Of a stretch of 15,632 nt of DNA, positions 6,534 to 13,724 are shown piece after piece. A model generated the notes under the pieces. That model had not been told where the DNA came from and searched no databases. It was given only the letters and a program-made list of their open reading frames with translations. The translations under genes and the position numbers were made by a program. Origin of the DNA: Candidatus Gastranaerophilales bacterium (lineage in GTDB: Bacteria; Cyanobacteriota; Vampirovibrionia; Gastranaerophilales; Gastranaerophilaceae); the NCBI GenBank assembly GCA_900752845.1, contig CAADWU010000127.1:1-15632 (forward strand), written 5' to 3'. How positions within the stretch are numbered: position 1 is the stretch's first letter; every line of letters starts with the position of its first letter.

Positions 6534-7208
6534 TTATATTACAGGGACATCAACAGGATCAACAAGGATAACGTTTAAAACATCACCTTTATTAAGGTTA
6601 ACATTTTTACCTTTTCTAATCATATCGGCAATCCCGTCATAAACATAGTAAGCTCCGCCGCCTATGGCTCCTCCGACTGCTCCTAAACCTGTCATTAATT
6701 GATCTGCCACAATAATATCATCAAAAACATCTCCGCCCCATTCTGTTGCATTTTTAGTTATATCAACTGTGTTATGCCAGTTTTCTACTAATGCATCTTT
6801 ATAACCTCTAGTTGTTGTTATACCGCCATCGTATGTTAAATCTGTTCTGCCTACAACAGAAAGCGATAAAGGTAATTGTCTCCCGTTAGGAGTTACTACG
6901 TGGTCAAAATCAAGATACAATATTGCACCTTTTGACATTCTTTTAGCAGGTTCAATTTTTTTTATGCTTCCCCTTACCAATGAGCCCATTGGTAAGATTA
7001 CGTCAGAATCTGCGGTCTGGTCGGTAATCATTATCGCAGTAAACTCATTTCCTGCAACATTTGCAGAAGTTGATACAGGGTTTAAAAGTTCAAGTGAAAA
7101 CTTGGTGCCTGCAGGTATTCTTTTGGTTTTTGCTTTTGCATTAAACGGCGCAGCACTTGCTGTCTGAACCAATAAAAACAGTGATAAAATTATAGTTAAA
7201 AATCTCAT
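6534..7208 (-). CDS. Exported protein with C-terminal glycine zipper, unknown function
   Basis: The 224-residue protein starts with a clear Sec signal peptide, MRFLTIILSLFLLVQTASA, with predicted cleavage after Ala19. A beta-rich domain follows at about 28-125. Its pattern (IPAGTKFSLELL, VAGNEF, VILPMGSLVRGSI, LYLDFDHVVTPNGRQLPL) resembles unnamed periplasmic or envelope proteins that pair an 'IPAGT' strand with a 'LPxGSxVxG' strand. Residues 172-187 (TGLGAVGGAIGGGAYY) form a glycine-zipper that may insert in or contact a membrane. The last 25 residues return to beta character with KGDVLNVILVDPV. AAGGAG lies eight bases before the ATG. It lies 72 bases downstream of the helicase gene on the same strand and has its own terminator. 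The precise role is not known. Confidence 0.75.
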   Translation of the reverse strand: MRFLTIILSLFLLVQTASAAPFNAKAKTKRIPAGTKFSLELLNPVSTSANVAGNEFTAIMITDQTADSDVILPMGSLVRGSIKKIEPAKRMSKGAILYLDFDHVVTPNGRQLPLSLSVVGRTDLTYDGGITTTRGYKDALVENWHNTVDITKNATEWGGDVFDDIIVADQLMTGLGAVGGAIGGGAYYVYDGIADMIRKGKNVNLNKGDVLNVILVDPVDVPVI

Positions 7209-7280
7209 ATCCTAATCTCCTTTTTGACAAGTTTATTTTAGTTGTTTTTTGCTAAAAAAGCAATACTTATCCGTATATAT

Positions 7281-10001
7281 TTACATCCACTTGCTTATCC
7301 TTTTGCTCTTTGGGCGGACAAGATTTGAGAAGGCGCTTTTTCTTGCTTTTAATAAAAGCTGACGTCCCTCTATGCTTCTTGTATAGACTATATCGCAATC
7401 ACCGATATATTTTTTCCAGAGTTCTTTAAAGATATCCGTGTATTTTTTATTTTGGGCTATTACCGTCGGGATTGCATGGTAGTCTGTTTGTGCAATCATA
7501 TCAAATAATAAGTTTTTTCTTATGAAAATATATCTCGGGTTTTCTATAGGATCTAAAAATTCTCTTAATGCCTTTATTACAAGGTTGTTTTCTTCCGGAG
7601 AAAGATTTTCTGCCGTAAAATATGTTGTTTGGAGTTCTTTGTTAAAATTGCTTTTAAGTTTAACGTTTTTTAAACTTGTTTTAATTAACCCCTGAGCAGC
7701 AAGAGTTTCCAATATGCAAATACCTATTTGTCTTATTATTCCTTCAACGGTGCCGCATTTTAAAAATTTAACAGTGGGCTCAAACATTATCAAAACAAAA
7801 ACCAGCGAAAGCCAAAATAGAGGTATAATATTTCTCGTTAATATCATTAAATAGTATGCAAATGAGCCGAAAATCGTTGCCCATATTGTAAGCATATAAA
7901 AATAACCGCCGCAATACATAAAGCTTTTCATTTTAAGACTTGTTTCAACACCTGTAGTAAGATTTTTGGAAGGTGAATTGTAAGGCTCGGCAAGACATTT
8001 TTCCCAGAGCAATTTAATATTATTTCTGTTAATTGCTTTGGTTTTCATAAATCTGTTTACAGCAAGGAATGTTTCTTCTGTTAGATTTTCCTGTTTTGAT
8101 TTAAAACTTGCAGGCAGAACCCTTTCAATTCCGCTTTCAATAACATAAGGTTTTTCCAAAGACGGGGCTTCATAGCCTTCAAAACGCCCGTATAATTTAC
8201 CAAAATCATACAGCTCATTACTGTCGGCTTCTCCATCACCTACTGTAGCTTGTGCCATTACAGATTTTATAAGTTCTAACGGGTTTAATATTTTTATCGA
8301 AGCAAGGTGCCAGATATTTGCTACTTTATTCCGATTGTTTTTGTCAATTCTTATTGCACGTCCACGCATTTGGTTTGAAAGCATAAATGAGCTTACTGTG
8401 CTTGAAAGTATTAATGAATTGATAGACGGTGCATCCCAGCCTTCGCCAAGCAGAGCTTGTGTTCCTATAAGTACTGTTATTTTACCGTTGTTAAACAGCT
8501 GTGTAATTAAACTGACAATATGCGATTTACAGCTTTCTTTAGGTACAATTTTTAAATATCTTCCGTCACGTTCAAATTCAGTAATCGAAACTCCGTTTTC
8601 AAGGTCTTTTTCTTTAAGAAGATTATTCAGGTCGGATATAATATTTTGCGGAATTAATATAACACTTCCTGTTAACACGCCAAAAGAAATATTTGAAAAA
8701 GTATCTTTTAAGGTTTGCCAGATTGGAATTACACCGAGTGAAGAACAATCTGTAACGTCATATTTGATGTAATCGGTCAGAATTACCATTCGTAAATCTT
8801 CTTTTAAAGTATTGCTCTCCAGCTTAACGATATCAACAATTGAATCCAGTTTTCCTATACTGTTTGCAAGCATTTTTTTTATTTTCGGACTGTCTTCCAG
8901 ATATACTGACTTTTGTTGAATAACTCCTGCATTTTTTGCCTGTGCTTTTAATAATTCAAGTTCTTCGCTAATATCCGCAAAATCATCAAAATGTTTGAAA
9001 AGTATGCCTGTTAAAAGGTATTTCCCGTATTTAGTATTAAATTCGGGGAGTTCGTTTTCTTTGGCTTCAAATATTTTTAGAAATCTTTGCGGAATTTTTC
9101 TTCCTGCATGTTTTAAAAACGATGCAATAGAAACATAAAACTCGGGTTCAGATAGTATTTCTTCAAGGTTTTCATCAGGAGCAAGCATATAACGTGAATT
9201 TTCCAAACCTTTAACAAGAATTTTATTATCTTTCAATGAATATAAAAATTTCATCATTCTTGAGTAAGTCTTTTTGACTTGTTCAGTTTCTTGAACTCTC
9301 AGTCTTGAAAAATGTATAAAATCTTGATGCGGACATAAGTCGCCATTTTTTACAAGTTCGGGAATTGATATAATTTCATCAATCTGACCGCAAAGTTCTT
9401 CGTACCTTTCCCATTCTTTAATATCAACATCGTAAGGTGGCGTTGCAGTCATAGCTACTGTTTGTTCGGGTACAAGATTGTCGACAAGGTAATCAAGTGC
9501 TTTCCACCATTCTTTTCTTAAGTGGTGTGCTTCATCAAAACACAAAATCTTAATTCCGGAGTTATTTAAAATATTTATTATTTTATCAGCTTTGCTGCTT
9601 GAAAATCTTTTGCAAACGGTTCTTTCAATTTCATCATCTTCTTCGTATGAATTTTCCTGTTCATTGTCTTCTACACCGCAAAATGCTGCCAAAAGTGCCT
9701 GATAAGTGCTGACTGTTATAAATTTAGGGTTCCTGATGTCAGTTGATACAATGTCTTCTTCACCGTTTAGGAAGGCACTCAAAATTCTTTGCTTCCACTG
9801 GTTTTTGATTGTAATAGTCGGGGCAAGTATCAGTGTCGGTTTATTTAGCCTTGATATAATTTCTATTCCCAATGTTGTTTTGCCTGCACCCGGAGCTGCA
9901 ACAACGTGTAATTTTTTGTCGAGAAGATGAAAATTAAGATTATTTAAAATCCTTTCCTGATAACTCCTCCATTGTCCTTTGAAATTTAATACTTTAGCCA
10001 T
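7281..10001 (-). CDS. SF2 DEAH-type helicase with C-terminal membrane segments
   Basis: The 906-residue protein carries a full superfamily 2 helicase core related to type III restriction (Res-subunit) helicases. It shows RSYQERIL at 12-19, Walker A AAPGAGKTT at 35-43, DEAH at 156-159, MTATPP at 184-189, GTQALLGEGWD at 513-523 and QMRGRAIR at 544-551. About 200 residues of unassigned helical sequence separate the two RecA halves. After the core, residues about 696-742 form at least two strongly hydrophobic segments (FYMLTIWATIFGSFAYYLMI; IIPLFWLSLVFVLIMF), so the enzyme is probably membrane-bound. The remaining 160 residues contain PRYIFIRKN and GRQLLLKARKSAF and have no nuclease motif I can see. 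No methyltransferase or other restriction gene is nearby. Role is unknown; nucleic-acid remodelling or defence are possibilities. The start ATG lies six bases after a TAGAAT -10 box, with no Shine-Dalgarno. Confidence 0.85.
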   Translation of the reverse strand: MAKVLNFKGQWRSYQERILNNLNFHLLDKKLHVVAAPGAGKTTLGIEIISRLNKPTLILAPTITIKNQWKQRILSAFLNGEEDIVSTDIRNPKFITVSTYQALLAAFCGVEDNEQENSYEEDDEIERTVCKRFSSSKADKIINILNNSGIKILCFDEAHHLRKEWWKALDYLVDNLVPEQTVAMTATPPYDVDIKEWERYEELCGQIDEIISIPELVKNGDLCPHQDFIHFSRLRVQETEQVKKTYSRMMKFLYSLKDNKILVKGLENSRYMLAPDENLEEILSEPEFYVSIASFLKHAGRKIPQRFLKIFEAKENELPEFNTKYGKYLLTGILFKHFDDFADISEELELLKAQAKNAGVIQQKSVYLEDSPKIKKMLANSIGKLDSIVDIVKLESNTLKEDLRMVILTDYIKYDVTDCSSLGVIPIWQTLKDTFSNISFGVLTGSVILIPQNIISDLNNLLKEKDLENGVSITEFERDGRYLKIVPKESCKSHIVSLITQLFNNGKITVLIGTQALLGEGWDAPSINSLILSSTVSSFMLSNQMRGRAIRIDKNNRNKVANIWHLASIKILNPLELIKSVMAQATVGDGEADSNELYDFGKLYGRFEGYEAPSLEKPYVIESGIERVLPASFKSKQENLTEETFLAVNRFMKTKAINRNNIKLLWEKCLAEPYNSPSKNLTTGVETSLKMKSFMYCGGYFYMLTIWATIFGSFAYYLMILTRNIIPLFWLSLVFVLIMFEPTVKFLKCGTVEGIIRQIGICILETLAAQGLIKTSLKNVKLKSNFNKELQTTYFTAENLSPEENNLVIKALREFLDPIENPRYIFIRKNLLFDMIAQTDYHAIPTVIAQNKKYTDIFKELWKKYIGDCDIVYTRSIEGRQLLLKARKSAFSNLVRPKSKRISKWM

Positions 10002-10007
10002 TCTTTT

Positions 10008-10036
10008 ATTCTATCATTGTTAAATATGGTGTGCAA
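10008..10036 (-). promoter_or_regulatory. Leaderless-type promoter of the helicase gene
   Basis: On the minus strand TTGCAC (10036-10031) and TAGAAT (10013-10008) are 17 bases apart, and only six bases separate the -10 from the ATG at 10001. Transcription should start at the A of the ATG or next to it. Confidence 0.65.
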
Positions 10037-10048
10037 AATATTAAGCAG

Positions 10049-10077
10049 TTGCTAAAAATTTTAAACATTGATAGAAT
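10049..10077 (+). promoter_or_regulatory. Leaderless-type promoter of the TPR gene
   Basis: TTGCTA (10049-10054) and TAGAAT (10072-10077) are 17 bases apart, and the ATG follows after six bases. The -10 area (TGATAGAAT) is the inverted copy of the helicase promoter's -10 area, so the two divergent promoters are near mirror images. Confidence 0.65.
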
Positions 10078-10083
10078 TTAATT

Positions 10084-10983
10084 ATGTCTAAAATCGATAA
10101 AATTGAGGAATTACAGAGTATCTTAAAAGAAGATGCCGCAAATTTTCAGGCAAGGCGGCAGCTTGCGGTTTTGCTTCTTGACAGCGGTTTTAATGAAGAG
10201 GCTCTACAGCATTTTCTTTATCTTTCCAAGATTTTTTCTGAGGATAGCGGAATTTTTTATAATCTCGGTATAGTATATGAGAAATTGAAAAATCTTGATA
10301 AAGCAGAATTGAATTATAAAAAGGCTATTGAACTTGCACCTGATGAAGCTGATGCATACTACAATCTCGGACTTGTTTATATTGATAAAAGAAAATATGA
10401 AGATGCTGTCGAATGTTTTGAGGCTGTTTTAGAGAAAGATAATAATGATTCAAACGCTTATTTTTCTATCGGGCTGTGTTATTTTAAACAGGGCAAACTT
10501 GATGGTGCAAAATATTATTTTCAGAGAACAATAGATTTAAATGACGAGGATATATATGCTCATTTTTATTTAGGCAATATTTTAAAAGAACAGGGCGAAA
10601 ATAATGCTGCAAGAGAAAAGTTTTATAAAGTCTTGGAAATTTCACCCGATTACAGCTGGGCTTATTTTAACCTTGCTTCAATTGATTATGATGAGGGAAA
10701 TCTTCAATCTTCTGTTGAAAATTTAGAAAAGACTATTGAACTTAACCCGAAAGATATTGATGCATATAAAATATATGCAAAAATAATGACTAAAAACGGT
10801 GCATTGGATTCTGCCGCTGCGATTATGGAACGTGCTATAGAAAGCTGCGGAGCAGGAGGAGATTCTTATTATATTCTCGCTCAAATTCAAAAACGCAGAA
10901 ATGCAAAAGATGAGTATGTCAAATGCATGAATAATGCTTTAAAATACAATACTACTCTTTCTGTAAGCCCAAAAATTGTATAA
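10084..10983 (+). CDS. Tetratricopeptide-repeat (TPR) protein
   Basis: The 299-residue protein is built almost wholly of TPR units, a helical scaffold for protein-protein contacts. Recognisable repeats begin at about residues 24, 58, 92, 126, 160, 194 and 228, with the classic consensus in IFYNLGIVYEKLKNLDKAE, AYYNLGLVYIDKRKYEDAV and AYFNLASIDYDEGNLQSSV. There is no signal peptide or membrane segment, so it is probably cytoplasmic. The ATG at 10084 follows a -10 box by six bases and has no Shine-Dalgarno. It is divergent from the helicase and convergent with the diguanylate cyclase. TPR-only proteins cannot be assigned a partner from sequence alone, and a link to the helicase is only suggested by the shared promoter region. 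Confidence 0.9.
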   Translation: MSKIDKIEELQSILKEDAANFQARRQLAVLLLDSGFNEEALQHFLYLSKIFSEDSGIFYNLGIVYEKLKNLDKAELNYKKAIELAPDEADAYYNLGLVYIDKRKYEDAVECFEAVLEKDNNDSNAYFSIGLCYFKQGKLDGAKYYFQRTIDLNDEDIYAHFYLGNILKEQGENNAAREKFYKVLEISPDYSWAYFNLASIDYDEGNLQSSVENLEKTIELNPKDIDAYKIYAKIMTKNGALDSAAAIMERAIESCGAGGDSYYILAQIQKRRNAKDEYVKCMNNALKYNTTLSVSPKIV

Positions 10984-11006
10984 CGTGAGCTGGACAGCTT
11001 TATAAA

Positions 11007-12776
11007 TTAAGCTCCAACCTGATTACGCCCGTTGTGCTTAGCGTTATACAGTCTTTTATCGGCTGCATCAATGATTTTTGAAGCAGTATCGCCATCGTTA
11101 GGAAATGTTGCTACTCCTAAGCTTATTGTTACATTGGTTTCTTTATCACCTGCCAGTTTAAACTTTCTGTCTGCAACACGATGACAAATTTTTTCAGCTG
11201 TTGATTGAGCTTCTTCTTTGCTTGTATTAGGAAGGATAATGCTCATCTCTTCACCGCCGTATCTGCATACTATATCAGTTGCACGTACATTGCGTTTAAG
11301 TGTATGTGCAACCTGTCTTAACACTGCATCTCCGGATTGGTGTCCGAATGTATCGTTGAATTTTTTAAAGAAATCAATATCTATAATAATCAGTGAAAAA
11401 TTGTTGTTGTAACGTTTAGACTGTTCAACCTGCATACGCATTTGTTCCTGAAAATATCTGTGATTATAAAGTTCTGTCAAACCGTCCGTTGTTGCAAGTC
11501 TGTACTGCTGTTCAAAGTCACGTGATTTAATCAGATACTTGATTATATAAGCACATGTAAATGCAAGAATTGAGAAGATTAACGGATAGATTACTTCTAA
11601 CCATAAGTTTTCAAATCTCATTGCATAATAAGCTATTAACAGGTAGATTAAATATGTTGAAAGTGACATCATGGAAGCTGCAAACGCAGAACTTACACGT
11701 GTAACGACAGATGCAATCAGCAATGCCAATAATATACTAAGGGCTATTGTATAACCTCTGTCAACTTTTTTGATGAAATTGTTGTCTATAATATTATTTA
11801 CGTATGTGGCCTGAACTTCTACTCCGGGATAAATTTTTCCTGTAGGAACGGTTTTAATATCGAAAAGACTTGCGGCAGTCGTGCCAAAGTAAATTATTTT
11901 ATTAGAAAAATCATAATTAAGTTCTGTTTTTTCGCCGTTAATAGCTTTTATCAGCTGATACATAGGTATGTAAGTATAAGTCCCTGCAGGTCCGTACCAG
12001 TTTAAGATTGCGCTTCCGTCTTTGTCTAAATATATTTTTTTATCACCTATTTTAAAGTTCGAATGTTTATCTATTTCAAATTCGGCTTCAGTATCGCCTA
12101 AGTAACTTAAACCTACTTTTAAGGCAAGTTGCGGGTAATAATTATCCTGATATTTTACAACAAGAGGCATTTTTCTCAATACACCGTCGTCAGAACGTGA
12201 AACATTAATAATTCCGATATTTGATGAAACATTTAATATGCCTTCAAGTATTGTACGGCAATTTGTAAATGTCAGGCTTGAGAAATCAATTGGCGAATTG
12301 TTTTTTACATCTATAGATATGTTTTTCGGTAATGTTGGAGGTGTGCGTAAATCTTCCGCCTGATTATCAAAATTCATTGAAGTAAATACATTGTCATATT
12401 TGTTAAAAGCATCGATTAATGCTTTGTCGGCTTCATGTTTGCTCTTTAAAGATTTAACAAACATCAAATCAAATGCGATAATTCTGGGATTTTGGTGCTC
12501 AAGATAGTTTATGACTTTTGCATATACATCTCTGGGCAGAGGCCATTCGCCGTAATTGTCAAGTATATATTCATAAGTAGCATCGTCAATGGCTACAATT
12601 ACTATATCTTTATTTGCCTTTTTAGCATTTTCATTAATCATTATGCTTTGACGTAAATCAAAGGTTCTGTTTTCAATTGAATTAATAAAAGAATTTAAAT
12701 TCGCATTTTTAAGAATTAAAAATATAAATACTGCAAAGAAAATTAATCCTACTGCATATGATAGTTTTTTAAACAT
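11007..12776 (-). CDS. CHASE2-domain membrane diguanylate cyclase (GGDEF)
   Basis: The 589-residue protein has an N-terminal anchor helix (about 5-23), an extracytoplasmic CHASE2 sensor (about 30-335, with IVIVAIDDATY, WPLPRDVYAKVI, PRIIAFDLMF and PGVEVQATYVNNI), three membrane helices (about 341-359, 365-385, 393-415) and a C-terminal GGDEF domain (about 425-589). The GGDEF domain makes cyclic di-GMP from two GTP. DGLTELYNHR at 431-440, IDIDFFKKFND at 465-475 and the signature GGEEM at 507-511 are present. GGEEM keeps the key acidic residues, with Met in place of the usual Phe. An RATD at 498-501 sits five residues before it, matching the RxxD product-inhibition site, so the enzyme is probably active and feedback-controlled. 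A strong GAGGGG precedes the ATG. A small ORF lies 24 bases upstream and may share its transcript. Confidence 0.95.
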   Translation of the reverse strand: MFKKLSYAVGLIFFAVFIFLILKNANLNSFINSIENRTFDLRQSIMINENAKKANKDIVIVAIDDATYEYILDNYGEWPLPRDVYAKVINYLEHQNPRIIAFDLMFVKSLKSKHEADKALIDAFNKYDNVFTSMNFDNQAEDLRTPPTLPKNISIDVKNNSPIDFSSLTFTNCRTILEGILNVSSNIGIINVSRSDDGVLRKMPLVVKYQDNYYPQLALKVGLSYLGDTEAEFEIDKHSNFKIGDKKIYLDKDGSAILNWYGPAGTYTYIPMYQLIKAINGEKTELNYDFSNKIIYFGTTAASLFDIKTVPTGKIYPGVEVQATYVNNIIDNNFIKKVDRGYTIALSILLALLIASVVTRVSSAFAASMMSLSTYLIYLLIAYYAMRFENLWLEVIYPLIFSILAFTCAYIIKYLIKSRDFEQQYRLATTDGLTELYNHRYFQEQMRMQVEQSKRYNNNFSLIIIDIDFFKKFNDTFGHQSGDAVLRQVAHTLKRNVRATDIVCRYGGEEMSIILPNTSKEEAQSTAEKICHRVADRKFKLAGDKETNVTISLGVATFPNDGDTASKIIDAADKRLYNAKHNGRNQVGA

Positions 12777-12800
12777 ATCCCCTCTTTTTATATACGGAAA

Positions 12801-12965
12801 TTACTTTCTTTCAGTATAATTGAATGTCGAAGATTTGGCAACAAAATTTTTTAATATATATTGTTTTTCTAAAATAAAGTTGTTAAGTTTTAAAACTTCC
12901 GTAGAATATGAAAGTTCATCGGGGTTTTGTAAATATCTTAATAAACATTGTTCATGCAGATTCAT
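12801..12965 (-). CDS. Small protein of 54 residues upstream of the diguanylate cyclase
   Basis: An ORF begins at the ATG at 12965 with AGAGG four bases upstream and encodes 54 residues (MNLHEQCLLRYLQNPDELSY and on, ending in NYTERK). A longer start at a TTG (12992) would put the ribosome site inside the gene and is not preferred. It has no signal peptide or membrane segment and looks helical in its second half (VLKLNNFILEKQYILKNFV). I recognise no family. It ends 24 bases before the CHASE2-GGDEF start on the same strand, so co-transcription is likely. Confidence 0.5.
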   Translation of the reverse strand: MNLHEQCLLRYLQNPDELSYSTEVLKLNNFILEKQYILKNFVAKSSTFNYTERK

Positions 12966-13073
12966 ATAACCTCTACCTGTATCGTGTGCCAACCATCTCT
13001 TGTGTGTATTGTTATTATGGCAAAATTCATTAAACGATACATCAACCTTTTATACAGTATAGTGCTTAATATC

Positions 13074-13089
13074 TCATGCATATGCATGA
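13074..13089. promoter_or_regulatory. 16-bp perfect palindrome, candidate operator
   Basis: TCATGCATATGCATGA reads identically on both strands and contains ATGCAT twice. It lies in the 237-base divergent region between the 54-residue ORF and rpmE, about 25 bases upstream of the predicted rpmE -35. The symmetry fits a dimeric regulator site; the sequence does not match a Zur box that I know. Confidence 0.5.
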
Positions 13090-13113
13090 TTGTTCACTTT
13101 TTTTAATAACCTC

Positions 13114-13141
13114 TTGCACATTTTTATTTATGTTGTAGTAT
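13114..13141 (+). promoter_or_regulatory. Promoter of rpmE
   Basis: TTGCAC (13114-13119) and TAGTAT (13136-13141) are 16 bases apart. Predicted transcription starts near 13148, giving a leader of about 55 bases. The leader holds a small TCAAG / CTTGA inverted repeat and an AAGAGG Shine-Dalgarno before the ATG. Confidence 0.5.
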
Positions 13142-13202
13142 ATTAATAGTCGAAATTATTTAAAATCAAGTTTGGAATCTTGAGAAAAGAAAGAGGTTAA
13201 AA

Positions 13203-13406
13203 ATGAAACAAGGAATTCACCCTGATTATAAGAAAATGACAATCAAATGTGTATGCGGTAACGAAATTGAAACAGGTTCAATCTTAGACAATATCACAGT
13301 TGAAATTTGCAACAACTGCCACCCGTTCTATACAGGTCAACAAAAAATTCTTGACTCTGAAGGTAGAGTTGAAAGATTTAACAAACGTTACGGTAACAAA
13401 AAGTAA
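13203..13406 (+). CDS. rpmE: 50S ribosomal protein L31 (zinc-binding type)
   Basis: The 67-residue protein is ribosomal protein L31, which bridges the large and small ribosomal subunits. MKQGIHPDY opens it, followed by CVCGN (Cys16, Cys18) and CNNCHPFYTG (Cys36, Cys39), the four-cysteine zinc site of the C+ form, and the basic tail GRVERFNKRYG. AAGAGG lies about seven bases before the ATG. It has its own promoter and a strong terminator, so it is a single-gene unit. Because the cysteines are intact this is the ordinary zinc-containing form rather than the zinc-starvation paralogue. Confidence 0.97.
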   Translation: MKQGIHPDYKKMTIKCVCGNEIETGSILDNITVEICNNCHPFYTGQQKILDSEGRVERFNKRYGNKK

Positions 13407-13431
13407 TTTTGTTAATATAAATAATTTATTA

Positions 13432-13463
13432 AAAAAAGCCTCAGTTTTTACCGGGGCTTTTTT
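13432..13463 (+). terminator. Rho-independent terminator of rpmE
   Basis: AAAAAAGCC (13432-13440) pairs with GGCTTTTTT (13455-13463), extended inward by a T-G and a C-G pair. The T-run is part of the 3' arm. It lies 25 bases after the rpmE stop. Confidence 0.88.
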
Positions 13464-13466
13464 ATG

Positions 13467-13495
13467 TTGAAAATATCATTAAAGTTTGTTATAAT
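13467..13495 (+). promoter_or_regulatory. Distal promoter of the short ORF / pseudopilin-like gene 2
   Basis: TTGAAA (13467-13472) and a perfect TATAAT (13490-13495) are 17 bases apart. Predicted transcription starts near 13502, about 29 bases before the short ORF's ATG. The layout parallels the promoter at 1811-1839. Confidence 0.75.
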
Positions 13496-13530
13496 AACAA
13501 TGTTGAGAATAATGTTACAAGGAGCAATTA

Positions 13531-13635
13531 ATGAAAAAGTTTAGTAAAAAAGCTTGTGCATGTATTGGTAAACTATTACCAAACCATAGTCACATGGCTA
13601 CGTGCGTAGCACTCGGGGGGGGGGCAGACTTTTAG
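13531..13635 (+). CDS. Short ORF ending just after a G10 tract, upstream of pseudopilin gene 2
   Basis: This is a 34-codon ORF starting MKKFSKKACACIGKLLPN and ending VALGGGADF. AAGGAG (13519-13524) lies six bases before its ATG and a near-consensus promoter precedes it, so translation is likely. Codons 29-31 (three glycines) come from the ten-G run, and a TAG follows three codons after it. Insertion of one G (or loss of two) would shift into a frame that stays open through the pilin ATG at 13725, adding about 65 residues to the pilin. A GCTAC / GTAGC hairpin (13597-13610) lies directly before the tract. No known family is recognised, and the peptide does not resemble the short ORF at 1729-1779. 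Confidence 0.5.
   Translation: MKKFSKKACACIGKLLPNHSHMATCVALGGGADF
13615..13624. repeat. Ten-base homopolymer (G on +)
   Basis: An uninterrupted run of ten G lies inside the short ORF upstream of pseudopilin-like gene 2. It matches in length the run at 1742-1751, though here it is G rather than C on the gene's coding strand. It is a candidate site for slipped-strand mispairing. Confidence 0.95.
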
Positions 13636-13660
13636 GCTTTCCTGCGGGAGTTTTCAGGGG

Positions 13661-13688
13661 TTGTAAAAAGAACAAAATCTGTTATAAT
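13661..13688 (+). promoter_or_regulatory. Proximal (internal) promoter of pseudopilin-like gene 2
   Basis: TTGTAA (13661-13666) and TATAAT (13683-13688) are 16 bases apart. The -10 is part of TATAATAGTGAT, identical over 12 bases to the string at the proximal promoter of gene 1. Predicted transcription starts near 13695, about 30 bases before the pilin ATG. Confidence 0.68.
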
Positions 13689-13724
13689 AGTGATGTTATA
13701 CATTATAAAAATAACGGGGATTAT

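Noticed and set aside
7209..7280. Terminator between the helicase and the secreted-protein gene (TTGCT / AGCAA hairpin)
   Set aside because: The stem is only five base pairs and A/T-rich with no following T-run on the minus strand, so it is too weak to call.
13074..13089. Zur operator controlling rpmE
   Set aside because: The palindrome does not resemble known Zur boxes, and this L31 keeps all four zinc cysteines, whereas Zur usually controls the cysteine-free paralogue.
13602..13724. GTG-initiated long form of pseudopilin-like gene 2 beginning in the G tract
   Set aside because: No ribosome site precedes this GTG, and the ATG at 13725 gives a normal five-residue prepilin leader. The long frame is meaningful only if entered from the short ORF after a tract length change.
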